Shown here: positions 25,699 to 34,903 of the stretch, one piece after another
Position numbering within the stretch: position 1 is the stretch's first letter
Layout of the letters: each line of letters opens with the position of its first letter
Assembly: GCF_042651485.1 (NCBI RefSeq)
Contig: NZ_JBHSDH010000013.1
Location: forward strand, 434,001 to 498,000
DNA: 64,000 bases
Direction: 5' to 3'
Source of the DNA: Sphingorhabdus_B arenilitoris
Lineage (GTDB): Bacteria > Pseudomonadota > Alphaproteobacteria > Sphingomonadales > Sphingomonadaceae
Position numbers and translations under genes: made by a program
Notes under the pieces: model-generated
What the model was told of the DNA's origin: nothing
Database searches by the model: none
The model's input: only the letters and a program-made list of their open reading frames with translations

Positions 25699-27059
25699 TG
25701 GCCGTCGAATTAAAAATGCCGGCGCTTTCGCCAACGATGGAAGAAGGCACACTGGCCAAATGGCTGGTGAAGGAAGGCGATGAGGTTAGCTCCGGCGATA
25801 TTCTTGCCGAGATTGAGACCGACAAAGCGACCATGGAATTTGAAGCAGTGGACGAAGGCGTGATTGCGTCGATCCTCGTTCCAGAAGGCACCGATAATGT
25901 GAAGGTCGGCACGGTGATCGCGATGATCGCTGCCGAAGGTGAGGATACGAGTGCGGCCGCTCCGGCACCTGCGAAGGAAGCAGCAGCTGCACCCGCACCG
26001 GCGCCTGCAACGCCTGCTCCCGTAGCAGCACCGCAGCGATCCGCAGCAAAATCTGATCCCGCTATTCCGGCGGGTACGGCAATGGTCACGCTGACCCTGC
26101 GCGAAGCATTGCGCGACGCGATGGCCGAAGAGATGCGGCGCGAGGAAAATGTATTCGTCATGGGCGAAGAGGTCGCCGAATATCAGGGCGCTTATAAAGT
26201 GACCCAAGGTTTGCTCGACGAATTTGGTCCCGACCGTGTCATTGATACGCCGATCACCGAATATGGCTTTGCCGGTATTGGCACAGGTGCGGCGATGGGC
26301 GGCCTGCGTCCGGTAATCGAATTTATGACCTTTAACTTTGCGATGCAGGCGATCGATCATATCATCAACAGCGCGGCAAAGACCAATTATATGTCGGGCG
26401 GCCAAATGCGTTGCCCCATCGTGTTCCGTGGGCCGAATGGAGCGGCGGCGCGCGTCGGCGCACAACATAGTCAGAATTATGCGCCGTGGTATGCCAGCGT
26501 TCCCGGCCTGATTGTGATTTCACCCTATGATGCGGCAGATGCAAAGGGACTATTGAAAGCCGCCATCCGATGCGAGGATCCGGTCGTGTTCCTCGAAAAC
26601 GAATTGCTATATGGCCGCAGCTTTGAGGTGCCCGATATGGATGATCATGTCTTGCCCATCGGCAAGGCACGCACCATGCGCGAAGGCACCGACATCACAA
26701 TCGTCAGTTACTCGATTGGCGTTGGCATGGCATTGGAAGCAGCCGAGACATTGGCAGGAGAGGGGATAAGCGCCGAGGTCATCGACCTGCGCACTATTCG
26801 CCCGCTGGATAAGGCGGCAGTTCTGGCAAGTCTCGCCAAAACCAATCGTTTGGTGATTGCCGAAGAAGGCTGGCCTGTATGCTCCGTGGGCAGCGAGATC
26901 ATTGCTATATGCATGGAAGAAGGCTTTGACGATTTGGATGCCCCCGTGATGCGGGTGACCAACGAAGATGTCCCTATGCCCTATGCCGCCAATTTGGAGC
27001 AGTTGGCATTGATAAACCCGGCGAAAATCGCCGCGGCTTGCCGGAAATTATGTGCGTAA
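25698..27059 (+). CDS. pdhB: Pyruvate dehydrogenase E1 component, beta subunit with lipoyl domain
   Basis: A 453-residue E1-beta. The N-terminal 75 residues are a lipoyl domain with the modified lysine K43 in ETDKATMEF, followed by an alanine/proline linker (residues about 85-125) and the transketolase-type E1-beta core (MGEEVAEYQGAYKVTQGLL, TPITEYGFAGIGTGAAMGG, GPNGAAARVGAQHSQ). A lipoyl domain on E1-beta is a known feature of alphaproteobacterial complexes. The start at 25698 overlaps the pdhA stop (TGATG). The operon ends at the hairpin at 27061-27088. Confidence 0.97.
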   Translation: MAVELKMPALSPTMEEGTLAKWLVKEGDEVSSGDILAEIETDKATMEFEAVDEGVIASILVPEGTDNVKVGTVIAMIAAEGEDTSAAAPAPAKEAAAAPAPAPATPAPVAAPQRSAAKSDPAIPAGTAMVTLTLREALRDAMAEEMRREENVFVMGEEVAEYQGAYKVTQGLLDEFGPDRVIDTPITEYGFAGIGTGAAMGGLRPVIEFMTFNFAMQAIDHIINSAAKTNYMSGGQMRCPIVFRGPNGAAARVGAQHSQNYAPWYASVPGLIVISPYDAADAKGLLKAAIRCEDPVVFLENELLYGRSFEVPDMDDHVLPIGKARTMREGTDITIVSYSIGVGMALEAAETLAGEGISAEVIDLRTIRPLDKAAVLASLAKTNRLVIAEEGWPVCSVGSEIIAICMEEGFDDLDAPVMRVTNEDVPMPYAANLEQLALINPAKIAAACRKLCA

Positions 27060-27060
27060 A

Positions 27061-27088
27061 AAAGGCTGGTCGATTAAGACCAGCCTTT
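27061..27088. terminator. Bidirectional intrinsic terminator between pdhB and the Tad genes
   Basis: A perfect 11-bp stem, AAAGGCTGGTC / GACCAGCCTTT, with a 6-nt loop (GATTAA). It lies directly after the pdhB stop and just before the stop of the convergent pseudopilin gene. The A/T-rich ends give a short U tract on both strands. Confidence 0.85.
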
Positions 27089-27091
27089 GAA

Positions 27092-27838
27092 TTAGGTGCA
27101 GGCTGATTTTGTGACGCCTGTAACTGGATAGACGCCGTCGCCTCCGGTTGGGCCCTTATAATCGCGGCGTTCGCGAACAACCATGCTGGCTGTTTGCTTA
27201 ATCGTTCGGTCGGTCAACCGCGTGAAGCCATTCACGATTTTGGGCTGAAAATAATATTGCAACTCAACAAACATGACCGAGCCATCGGGTGGTGGCGCTG
27301 ATTTTCGGCCCGCTGGTCCAAAGCCGTCCGATGTTGGCGTGGACGACGTTGTGCCATAGCTTGAGCTATATTGCTGGGCAAAACCAGCGCATCTTTGCCA
27401 ACGGATCCGGTATTTGGGATTAGCGGCATTGAATGGCGAGACAGGCTCAATACTGGACAAGATAATTTTGGAATTGCCGCGGATTGATTCCACATTTGTA
27501 ACCGGATCAATATATTTGTGGGCTCCAGCAAGTGCAACACGATCACCTTCACGCAACGTGCCTTCAAACACATCGTTAATATGCAATTCGGTCAGCGGAC
27601 GGTCGGATAGGCGGCTGCCATCGCCCATACGCGCCGCGTTATCGGCGGTATGAATAGTTATCTGATTCAATTGCATAATCACTGATGCATAGTTGGCTAT
27701 TTCAATCCCACCCACGGATAATCCCATGAAAAAAGGAAGGGATACCGCAAATTCCACCAGAGCGAGGCCGCTTTCATCCTTTTTCACGTCCCGCAGTAAT
27801 TTGCCGATACGGGAAAATTTAGACATAGCTTCCATCAT
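27092..27838 (-). CDS. TadE/TadF-like pseudopilin (Tad pilus minor component)
   Basis: A 248-residue protein with the class III prepilin-like N-terminus: basic leader, ESGLALVEFAVSLPFF (the glutamate-containing hydrophobic segment typical of TadE-like proteins) and one membrane helix. A large periplasmic domain with some serine/proline-rich stretches follows. TadE-like proteins are processed by a prepilin peptidase and help assemble Flp/Tad pili. It is the third gene of a TadG-TadE-TadE operon, its ATG overlapping the previous stop (ATGA). No tadA, tadZ, rcp or flp genes are present in the window. Confidence 0.85.
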   Translation of the reverse strand: MMEAMSKFSRIGKLLRDVKKDESGLALVEFAVSLPFFMGLSVGGIEIANYASVIMQLNQITIHTADNAARMGDGSRLSDRPLTELHINDVFEGTLREGDRVALAGAHKYIDPVTNVESIRGNSKIILSSIEPVSPFNAANPKYRIRWQRCAGFAQQYSSSYGTTSSTPTSDGFGPAGRKSAPPPDGSVMFVELQYYFQPKIVNGFTRLTDRTIKQTASMVVRERRDYKGPTGGDGVYPVTGVTKSACT

Positions 27839-28458
27839 GTGCAGTTCCTTTGTTGTGCAGGTCCGAATTTAGCTTGGTCGCCATAGGGCTGGTTGGCCAA
27901 AATGGAGTTAGAGCTAATCGTCACATATTCCGGAAATCCCAAAAATTTGGCCATCGGGAATAAGCGCTTATAAGTGACGTTCACTTTTATGATTACAACG
28001 TCTTGCGCGCCGCCTTGACCGCCGGTGCCGCCATCTGCATCCCATTGTTCATTATTGTTTGCATCGATATAGGGTTCGCCATTGTTGCAGATACCGTCAA
28101 GATCGGTCGGAGTGTCTGTCCATTCTTCTGCTTTTGCGGCCGCTGCGGCAGAGAAGGTTTTATAATAGCGGCGCACCGGCGTAATCACCGCGCCCGGAGC
28201 AACGGTTTTCACCGATTCTGCAATTTTCTTGTCAATGATGTCTTGCTGCACCTGAACCGCTGCACCTTCCAGGCTCGAATCTCGCGCCGCTTCTTGCATA
28301 GCGCCATCGAGCACGGTCCGAGCATAATAATTATGCCCTGCATCCGCCGTTCCGATCAGCATCAGGATTGCGACGGGCGCGATTAATCCGAATTCCATAA
28401 CGGAAGTGCCCTGTTCATCCCGGGATATCGTGCGAGTCAATTGCTTTATCATCCTCAA
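27835..28458 (-). CDS. TadE-like pseudopilin
   Basis: A 207-residue protein with a short basic leader, DEQGTSVMEFGLIAPVAILMLIGTADAG (the TadE motif with a membrane helix), then an extracytoplasmic domain. Near the C-terminus is a calcium-binding-like acidic stretch (DANNNEQWDADGGTGGQGG). It is the middle gene of a three-gene operon, 5 nt after the TadG-like gene and overlapping the next by 4 nt. The family role is as a minor structural or assembly component of Tad pili. Confidence 0.86.
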   Translation of the reverse strand: MRMIKQLTRTISRDEQGTSVMEFGLIAPVAILMLIGTADAGHNYYARTVLDGAMQEAARDSSLEGAAVQVQQDIIDKKIAESVKTVAPGAVITPVRRYYKTFSAAAAAKAEEWTDTPTDLDGICNNGEPYIDANNNEQWDADGGTGGQGGAQDVVIIKVNVTYKRLFPMAKFLGFPEYVTISSNSILANQPYGDQAKFGPAQQRNCT

Positions 28459-28463
28459 AACCC

Positions 28464-30599
28464 TTAGTCTGTTAGGCGCAATGCGGAAATTTGAGCGGCG
28501 ATACCCTTAAAGGTCGAGTTTAGCGCATTCGCATCGGTTGCGTCATAATATCGTCCAGGCGTTGCGCATGCCTTCAATCGGTTTGTGGTTGCGGTGTTAA
28601 CCCCGTCGCCATAAGAAACCACCCACAGCGTGATATTCTTATTCTTGATCGCTGTGCACAATGCGTCGGTGCGCTCATCCAGATTTTTCTCCAACAAACT
28701 GGTTGTTGGCACTTTTGTCGCATCGGTTTGACGGCGGTCATACCAGTGAACGCCATAGGCGCTGTGCATTTGCGTGCTGCCGACCACGGTGTCGCCATCG
28801 GTCATAAAAATCAAATGCCGCTGAATATCTTTATCATCCGGGGCAGTTATTTCAGAGAAAATACCGGTGGGCGACATCAACCGCGCTCCCCACAACAGTC
28901 CAATGTCATGATATGTGAAGCCATTTGGTGTCAGAGTGTTAACATAGTCTTTGAACGTTTTTCCGGTCCAGGATTGATATAGCTTTGCCTGAGTTGGGCA
29001 ATAATAAGAGGGCCGGGAAAAACCATGGCTGCCATTGCCGGTTCTGGTTTGGTTGCTCAATGTTTTATCGCCAGAACTATCCTCACGAAGCCACACGGCA
29101 TTAAGCAACGCGGGGCCCCACTGTGTCGATACATCTCCTGGGACGGGTTTAAGATCAATGTCCATATCTTTGGCAGCAGTTGGGATAGGATTCCAATCGC
29201 CGGTCGGATCATCGTCTACTCGCACTGTCTGACGTTCTTCGATACATCCATCCCACGCGATATTTATGTTTGTACCGTTGTTACCAAGTGGCAGCGCGAC
29301 AGAATTACGCCATGACGCGGGCGTGGTAAGCGAATCTTTCAACGCGCTGATATTGAATGTGACAGGCTTATACGTCCAACTGTCGAAGGACGTCGATGTT
29401 TTAAAGGTGATTGGCGTCGTTGTCTGCGTAGTGATAGTTTTGACTTGTGAATTTTGCCAATTATCCTGCAAGTAACAAAATGAGCCCGATTTCACGTAGC
29501 GATATTCGACATTCGCCACAATCTGCGTCTGTTCGTAGATTTTTGTTACGACGGTTGTTCCAGGCCCCGGATCGGTAGGGTTAACAGATACGATTGTTGG
29601 CGTGTTTGACCAAACTGTCTGCCCATTTTGTCTCGGCGGCGCTGTATTGCTTCCACAGCTTCCTTTTCCAACACGGAAGTTTCTGAAATATGTTTTGCCG
29701 CCAATCACCACGTTATTCGGCACATCATACCAGCCTGAATAATTGGCATTTTGTGTTGTTACATTGGTCTGTACGCCGGCCGATTCAGTGCCATAAATGG
29801 GCGTGTTACCGCCGGTAGTGACAAAATTCGCCTGACGCGATTGATAGGTCCAACTATCGGCGATGAAGTCAAAAGGTAGCAATTTACCCACATTGACGTT
29901 CGTCGAATAAGGCACGAAGCCAAAGCGCAGCTGAACCGTCGACGCGTTGCTATTTTCCGGATCGGACGTTTCACCGCAATCCGCCGGGGCAATATCATCA
30001 ATATTGTCTTTGGCGAGCGCTTCGTAAAAACATTTGGTCGCTTTCTTTAATCCATCCATTTTCGACGGATTGGTTGCGGTAATAGGCTTTCCGTCGGCGG
30101 CATCTCCCATCGAGCCGGTGACGTCGAGAACGAACATTACATCGGTATTGGGGATCCGCAATTCGGATTGGCACGTAACCTCCACCTTCCGTTGGTCCTG
30201 ACCCAGCACCTTCATCAGCGACATCGGAACATCGACTGATGCCTTCCCGCTTACGTTACCGCCGGTTTCCGAAAAAGTCCGCTGCATGCCCGCTGTGCCA
30301 TAATCGCCGGATTTGAAGTTGGCATCGAACATTTTATTGGCTTCGGTTCTGGCTTTGTAGCTATTCGCCTGCCAGGTACCGGTGCCCATCACCTTACGAC
30401 CCATCAGCGAGCCCGCATCGCACGCGGCTTGCAATCTCGTCTTTGCCAGATATATGCGGCTCATATCGACGCCGCCGCCGATTAACCCGATGGTCGGGAT
30501 TACCGCCGCCGCCATGATGGCGATGGTGTTACCAGCCTCGTCACGCAATAAACGTGATAAAAAACCGCTATGCTTCGCTACATCTTTTTGTCCGGCCAT
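28464..30599 (-). CDS. TadG-like protein with von Willebrand A domain
   Basis: A 711-residue protein. The N-terminal DEAGNTIAIMAAAVIPTIGLIGGGVDMSR segment is the TadG/TadE-type anchor. The VWA metal site begins near residue 155 (VMFVLDVTGSMGD; D-x-T-x-S form) and the domain appears to be interrupted by a long serine/threonine/asparagine-rich insert before resuming at IFMTDGDTVVGST and the C-terminal LWVVSYGDGVN. TadG proteins are outer parts of the Tad pilus system, linked to adhesion. It is the first gene of the operon; the 133-nt divergent spacer to the phytoene-synthase-like gene should hold its promoter. Confidence 0.87.
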   Translation of the reverse strand: MAGQKDVAKHSGFLSRLLRDEAGNTIAIMAAAVIPTIGLIGGGVDMSRIYLAKTRLQAACDAGSLMGRKVMGTGTWQANSYKARTEANKMFDANFKSGDYGTAGMQRTFSETGGNVSGKASVDVPMSLMKVLGQDQRKVEVTCQSELRIPNTDVMFVLDVTGSMGDAADGKPITATNPSKMDGLKKATKCFYEALAKDNIDDIAPADCGETSDPENSNASTVQLRFGFVPYSTNVNVGKLLPFDFIADSWTYQSRQANFVTTGGNTPIYGTESAGVQTNVTTQNANYSGWYDVPNNVVIGGKTYFRNFRVGKGSCGSNTAPPRQNGQTVWSNTPTIVSVNPTDPGPGTTVVTKIYEQTQIVANVEYRYVKSGSFCYLQDNWQNSQVKTITTQTTTPITFKTSTSFDSWTYKPVTFNISALKDSLTTPASWRNSVALPLGNNGTNINIAWDGCIEERQTVRVDDDPTGDWNPIPTAAKDMDIDLKPVPGDVSTQWGPALLNAVWLREDSSGDKTLSNQTRTGNGSHGFSRPSYYCPTQAKLYQSWTGKTFKDYVNTLTPNGFTYHDIGLLWGARLMSPTGIFSEITAPDDKDIQRHLIFMTDGDTVVGSTQMHSAYGVHWYDRRQTDATKVPTTSLLEKNLDERTDALCTAIKNKNITLWVVSYGDGVNTATTNRLKACATPGRYYDATDANALNSTFKGIAAQISALRLTD

Positions 30600-30732
30600 G
30601 ATGGTCGAGCCCCTGTTGGTTACATAAAGTCACCGTTGGTCATAGCGTCGCCATGGTAATCAACCCTTGAAAATTGTTGGTTACCGCAATCTTAACCTTG
30701 ATTTTCGGTAGTTTTGCGTTTCGAAGGGCCAA

Positions 30733-31356
30733 ATGAAATTGGACATAAATGCTCTAAAACCTCCCAAAAGGCTTGCTGTCGCCTATGCACCGCGTGACGC
30801 CAAGGCCGCTCTGACGCTGCTATTATTATTTGATGAACGGTTGGGGCAGATATTGGAACGCACAAGCGAACCTTTAATCGGTCAGATGCGCCTCGCTTGG
30901 TGGCGTGACATTATCGGAAAGGAGGCAGAAGCGCGGCCAAGCGGGGAGCCGTTAATCGCGCTACTCAATGACGTGAACCTGCCGCTGATAAATGACGCTA
31001 TGCTCAATATCCTTTCGGGCTGGGAGGAGTTGATTGCGGCGGAGCAGTGGGATGAAATGACGCTGCGACGTCATGCGACCCATCGGGCTACTGGCCTGTT
31101 TGAAGGCTATGCCAAATTATTCGGCGGGCCATATGATGAAACCCAATTGATTGAAGCAGGCGCGCGCTGGGCTTTGGCCGATTGCCTGCATTATTGCCGG
31201 GATCAGCAGCAACATGATGCAGTCACCGCATGGATATTGGACAGTAGCAAGATGAAACTGCCGCGCCATCTGCGTCCATTGTCGATCCTGACTAAGTCAG
31301 CGGGCGATCATATTTCCGGCTTTGCTTTGCTATGGCATGCCTTGACGGGGCGATAA
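30733..31356 (+). CDS. Squalene/phytoene synthase family protein (NDUFAF6-like)
   Basis: A 207-residue protein of the squalene/phytoene synthase fold. The segment LLLLFDERLGQI and the motif QMRLAWWRDII match the short alphaproteobacterial members related to NDUFAF6, a mitochondrial complex I assembly factor. The two DxxxD prenyl-diphosphate-binding motifs of true synthases are not evident, and it is shorter than carotenoid or squalene synthases (around 290-350). An assembly or lipid-binding role is therefore more likely than phytoene synthesis. No carotenoid gene is adjacent. Confidence 0.78.
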   Translation: MKLDINALKPPKRLAVAYAPRDAKAALTLLLLFDERLGQILERTSEPLIGQMRLAWWRDIIGKEAEARPSGEPLIALLNDVNLPLINDAMLNILSGWEELIAAEQWDEMTLRRHATHRATGLFEGYAKLFGGPYDETQLIEAGARWALADCLHYCRDQQQHDAVTAWILDSSKMKLPRHLRPLSILTKSAGDHISGFALLWHALTGR

Positions 31357-31395
31357 AATTCATTGCACATAAGCGCTTAGTGGATGGAGAGTGCG

Positions 31396-31866
31396 ATGAA
31401 TAGGTTTTTGGCAGGAGGGTTGGCTGCATTGGCATTGGCGGGCGGTGGCCTCATTTTTTGGCAGACACAGGCTCAACAGGAAATCGAATTACCGCCGCCG
31501 CCGCCGCCCGCCGCCGATGAAGACGGTGACGTATTGCCAGTCCCCGCAAGCAATGCGCCGCAGTTCGGCCCCGCGCCACCGACACCGCCAAAAGCCGCGA
31601 AAGCAAGCCGAGAGGAGCAACGCTTTAACCGCTATGATCGCAACCGTGATGAAATAATCACGCGCATAGAATTGATGAGTAGCAGGACGAAAGCTTTCAA
31701 AAAGCTCGACAAGGACGGGAATAATCTGCTGACTTTTGAAGAATGGGCGGCAGCAACGTCGGATCGTTTCGCAAAGGCAGATAATAACCGCGATCAAAAA
31801 CTGACCCGAGCCGAATTTGCGCAGACCCGGCCAAAGCAGCAAGCTAAGCCGAAATGCCGATGTTGA
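31396..31866 (+). CDS. EF-hand calcium-binding protein, membrane-anchored
   Basis: A 156-residue protein with an N-terminal hydrophobic signal/anchor (MNRFLAGGLAALALAGGGLIFW), a proline-rich linker (PPPPPPAADEDGD), and three EF-hand-like loops: DRNRDEIITRIE, DKDGNNLLTFEE and DNNRDQKLTRAE. Each has D or N at positions 1, 3 and 5 and a terminal acid, so calcium binding is plausible. It is probably periplasmic. The start at 31396 is used because GGAGA lies 9 nt upstream; an ATG four codons earlier is in frame. It is convergent with trmFO. Confidence 0.82.
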   Translation: MNRFLAGGLAALALAGGGLIFWQTQAQQEIELPPPPPPAADEDGDVLPVPASNAPQFGPAPPTPPKAAKASREEQRFNRYDRNRDEIITRIELMSSRTKAFKKLDKDGNNLLTFEEWAAATSDRFAKADNNRDQKLTRAEFAQTRPKQQAKPKCRC

Positions 31867-31886
31867 GCGCAGTGGTTGGTCCTGTT

Positions 31887-31904
31887 CAATAGGCCGCCCT
31901 ATTG
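31887..31904. terminator. Candidate bidirectional hairpin between the EF-hand gene and trmFO
   Basis: CAATAGG / CCTATTG with a 4-nt CCGC loop, extendable outward by wobble pairs and by CTGTT/AACAG with a bulge. It lies in the 53-nt convergent spacer. There is no clear U tract, so it could be a weak terminator or a transcript-end stabiliser. Confidence 0.4.
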
Positions 31905-31919
31905 GATTAAACAGCGCCG

Positions 31920-33269
31920 CTACATAATGGCCGCATTTGCATTTTTCCATGCATTCAATTCCGACCGGGCCCGGGTTGTTAGCGCTTGTTTGCGTTCTTT
32001 TTTGTGCACACGTCCTTCAAGCGGTGCAAAAAGGCCGAAATTGACATTCATGGGTTGATAATCATGCGCTTTGCCTTCCGGCGCGGCATCGCCGTTGATA
32101 TGCGACAATAATGCGCCAAGTGCGGTGGTAGCAGGTGGCGGCTCTATTTTTTGGCCTGCCAACTCTGCTGCCGTCATTATGCCTGCCATCAATCCGACGG
32201 CAGCGCTTTCAACATATCCTTCGCAGCCGGTAATCTGCCCCGCGAAACGGATATGCGGTGCTGATTTCAGCCTCAATTGCCGGTCGAGCAGTATGGGAGA
32301 ACGGATGAATGTATTGCGGTGCAACCCGCCGAGCCTTGCAAACTCCGCCTTCTCCAACCCCGGGATTTTACGCAGCAGCTCCATTTGGGCCCCATATTTC
32401 ATCTTGGTTTGAAACCCGACAATATTCCAAAGGCTGCCCTGTTTATTATCCTGCCGCAATTGGACGACAGCATGAGCACGTTTGCCCGTTTTAGGATTGG
32501 TGAGCCCAACCGGTTTCATCGGACCAAAACGTAATGTATCTAGGCCGCGTGACGCCATGACTTCAATCGGCATACAGCCTTCAAAATAAGGAGTATTTTT
32601 CTCCCACTCTTTGAAATCTGCTTTCTCGCTTTCCAGCAGCCCTTGATGGAATTCCCGATATTGCGCTTCGTCCAAGGGGCAGTTGATATAATCCTTGCCA
32701 TCGCCCTTGTCCCAGCGCGACTGGAACCAGGCGGTGTCCATATCGATACTGTCAAAATACACGATCGGGGCAATGGCGTCGAAAAAGGCGAGCCTGTCTT
32801 GTCCGGTTTTCGCAATAATGCTGTCGGCCAATTGCATCGCGGTCAGCGGGCCGGTGCAGACAATAACATGGCCCTCATCCGGCAATCTGTCGATCCGTTC
32901 CCGAACGATCTGGATATTATCATTACTATTCAGTATATTTTCAACCGAAGCCGAGAAAATATCTCGGTCGACGGCAAGGGCCGATCCAGCCGGGACTTTC
33001 GCAATTTCAGCAGCAGCCATGATGACCGAGTCCAAATCGCGCATCTCCTGATGAATAAGGCCGACAGCATTATTTTCTGCATCGTCGCTGCGAAAGCTGT
33101 TGGAGCAAACCAATTCGGCGAGCCCTTCGCCTTGATGAGCAGGCGTCATGTCCCCGCCGCCGCGCATTTCGGACAGGCGCACCTTTATCCCGCGCTTTGC
33201 CAATTGCCATGCCGCCTCGCTGCCTGCAAGACCGCCACCGATGATATGCACTTGATAATTATCGCTCAT
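31920..33269 (-). CDS. trmFO: FADH2/folate-dependent tRNA (uracil-54-C5)-methyltransferase TrmFO
   Basis: A 449-residue flavoprotein that methylates U54 in the T loop of tRNA using methylenetetrahydrofolate and reduced FAD. The N-terminal FAD-binding motif is VHIIGGGLAGSEAAW, followed by TPAHQGEGLAELVCSNSFRSD, the TrmFO (formerly Gid) signature with its conserved cysteine. Later landmarks are YINCPLDEAQY and GQITGCEGYVESAA. The start was moved to MSDNYQVH at 33269; the upstream in-frame extension lacks conservation. TrmFO is normal in alphaproteobacteria, where it replaces SAM-dependent TrmA. Confidence 0.95.
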   Translation of the reverse strand: MSDNYQVHIIGGGLAGSEAAWQLAKRGIKVRLSEMRGGGDMTPAHQGEGLAELVCSNSFRSDDAENNAVGLIHQEMRDLDSVIMAAAEIAKVPAGSALAVDRDIFSASVENILNSNDNIQIVRERIDRLPDEGHVIVCTGPLTAMQLADSIIAKTGQDRLAFFDAIAPIVYFDSIDMDTAWFQSRWDKGDGKDYINCPLDEAQYREFHQGLLESEKADFKEWEKNTPYFEGCMPIEVMASRGLDTLRFGPMKPVGLTNPKTGKRAHAVVQLRQDNKQGSLWNIVGFQTKMKYGAQMELLRKIPGLEKAEFARLGGLHRNTFIRSPILLDRQLRLKSAPHIRFAGQITGCEGYVESAAVGLMAGIMTAAELAGQKIEPPPATTALGALLSHINGDAAPEGKAHDYQPMNVNFGLFAPLEGRVHKKERKQALTTRARSELNAWKNANAAIM

Positions 33270-33328
33270 AGAAGGCGCGATTAACAAAGAAACTTGCCAA
33301 GTAACAGTCAAAAGCGCCAAAAGCCGAT

Positions 33329-34168
33329 ATGCCTTTTGCTATGTCCCTCGATCAAAATAATATCATCGGTAAGCCTGAGATAACAGCGCCATCCGTATCG
33401 GGGAATAAATATGATCGCGGATGGGCGGTGGTTTTCAGCGGGCCGCCACTGCGCACCGGAGCATCGCGGCTGTCGGCGCAGGCGGCACTGAGCGTGGGCG
33501 CAGGGTTGGTCACCATAATGGGCGCAAAAGAAGCTTTGCAGGAACAATCTGCGCATGTTTCGGCCATCATGCTGGCTGAGCGAAGCGATGATTTGCATGC
33601 GATTGATAGCCGTGTGACGTCGCTTGCCATCGGTCCGGCCTATGGCATTGGAGAACGGTGCCGGGCCGATGTTCTGGTTTTAGCGGGGCAGGGGCGGCTG
33701 ATGGTTATAGATGCGGACGCGATCACGGCCTTTGCGAAGAGCCCTGCAACCTTATTTACCGCCCTGCATGATCAGATTGTTTTAACGCCGCATGATGGCG
33801 AATTTGCGCGGCTCTTTCCTGATATATCCCTGTCAGACCGGCTTCATGCAGTCACTGCGGCGGCGCAGCGGTCGGGAGCCGTCATTTTGTTAAAAGGTCC
33901 GCAATCAGTTATTGCTGCCCCGGATGGACGGATTGCGATAAACACGCATAGCTCGCCATGGCTGGCGACTGCGGGTTCGGGCGATGTCCTGACCGGAATA
34001 ATTTGCGGGATAATGGCGCAGGGCGTCGGCGGTTTCCGGGCGGCTTGCTGTGCGGCTTGGTTGCATGGTGACATCGCGGTTCGATTTGGTGCAGGGCTAA
34101 CGGCGGATTTAATGGTAAAACAAATACCGATGACATTGGCTGACTTGGGGCCAGCAGAACAGGGATGA
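33329..34168 (+). CDS. nnrD: ADP-dependent NAD(P)H-hydrate dehydratase (single domain)
   Basis: A 279-residue ribokinase-fold enzyme that repairs hydrated NAD(P)H. Motifs include NKYDRGWAVVFSG near the N-terminus, SVGAGLVTIMG, VLTPHDGEFARLF, LLKGPQSVI and the catalytic-loop signature WLATAGSGDVLTGII. In many bacteria this domain is fused to an N-terminal epimerase (NnrE); here only the dehydratase half is present and no epimerase gene is visible nearby. The ATG at 33341 is an alternative start. It is divergent from trmFO, and the next gene follows 12 nt later. Confidence 0.92.
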   Translation: MPFAMSLDQNNIIGKPEITAPSVSGNKYDRGWAVVFSGPPLRTGASRLSAQAALSVGAGLVTIMGAKEALQEQSAHVSAIMLAERSDDLHAIDSRVTSLAIGPAYGIGERCRADVLVLAGQGRLMVIDADAITAFAKSPATLFTALHDQIVLTPHDGEFARLFPDISLSDRLHAVTAAAQRSGAVILLKGPQSVIAAPDGRIAINTHSSPWLATAGSGDVLTGIICGIMAQGVGGFRAACCAAWLHGDIAVRFGAGLTADLMVKQIPMTLADLGPAEQG

Positions 34169-34180
34169 GGGGGAAGGGTT

Positions 34181-34831
34181 ATGAAGGAAGATTTGGCGCA
34201 TAAACGCCCCTGGTTATTGGTAAGCTTGGTATTTGGTTTATCTTACCCGCTCGCGGCGATGTGGCATGTTCCCGAGATATTTGCTGTTATTTGGAAAATG
34301 GCATCGGTCGGAGCCTTAGTACCCTATGCATTGCGGCGGCACCATAATGGCGAATTTGCAATGCTCGCCGGTGTGCTCGGCCTATGCGCTCTGGCTGACG
34401 GAGTTTTGGAATTCAGTCTTACTGCCGGCGGAGCAATTTTTGCCGCCGCACATTTGCTTGCGATAGCGCTCTATGCGAGGCACCGGCGGGTAAAGCCAGT
34501 TGTAAGCCAGCAGGCTTTAGGGGTCGTCGTCGCGATTTTGACGCCCATCATTGCGTATCTTTTGGCAGGTGCAATCACGGCGATTTACGCGGTATCGCTA
34601 TCAATCATGGCCGGAATGGCATGGATGAGCAACTTTCCCCGTTACCGCGTCGGCATAGGCGCGATGATGTTCGTGGCATCCGACCTGCTTGTCTTCTGGC
34701 GAGAGGGGCAGGGCGGCCAATTCCCGGCTATGGCCTGGGTCATCTGGCTGCTATACTATTTGGGCATGGTGCTGATCGCGACGGGCATAGTGCAAACATT
34801 GGTAAAGCGCGGGCATTTTGATGACGCTTAA
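34181..34831 (+). CDS. YhhN-family membrane protein (lysoplasmalogenase-like)
   Basis: A 216-residue integral membrane protein with seven or eight hydrophobic segments and little soluble sequence. The pattern WKMASVGALVPYAL, then LCALADGVLEF, AAHLLAIALYAR and GIGAMMFVASDLLVFW fits the YhhN/TMEM86 family, of which some members hydrolyse lysoplasmalogens. The conserved aspartates of helix 3 (ADG) and helix 6 (ASD) are present. It lies 12 nt downstream of nnrD and is probably co-transcribed. The enzymatic role is inferred from family only, as plasmalogens are not expected in this lineage. Confidence 0.78.
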   Translation: MKEDLAHKRPWLLVSLVFGLSYPLAAMWHVPEIFAVIWKMASVGALVPYALRRHHNGEFAMLAGVLGLCALADGVLEFSLTAGGAIFAAAHLLAIALYARHRRVKPVVSQQALGVVVAILTPIIAYLLAGAITAIYAVSLSIMAGMAWMSNFPRYRVGIGAMMFVASDLLVFWREGQGGQFPAMAWVIWLLYYLGMVLIATGIVQTLVKRGHFDDA

Positions 34832-34903
34832 CTGAACGCCGCCTTACCTCATCATGGTTTGACCATCCGGTTTACTGGGCTTTACTGGCGCCTCGTCACC
34901 TAT

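Noticed and set aside
30733..31356. Carotenoid phytoene synthase
   Set aside because: Too short, no evident paired DxxxD motifs, no carotenoid genes; it resembles the NDUFAF6-like group.
32643..33284. 213-codon plus-strand frame
   Set aside because: Antisense to the N-terminal part of trmFO, no recognisable domain.
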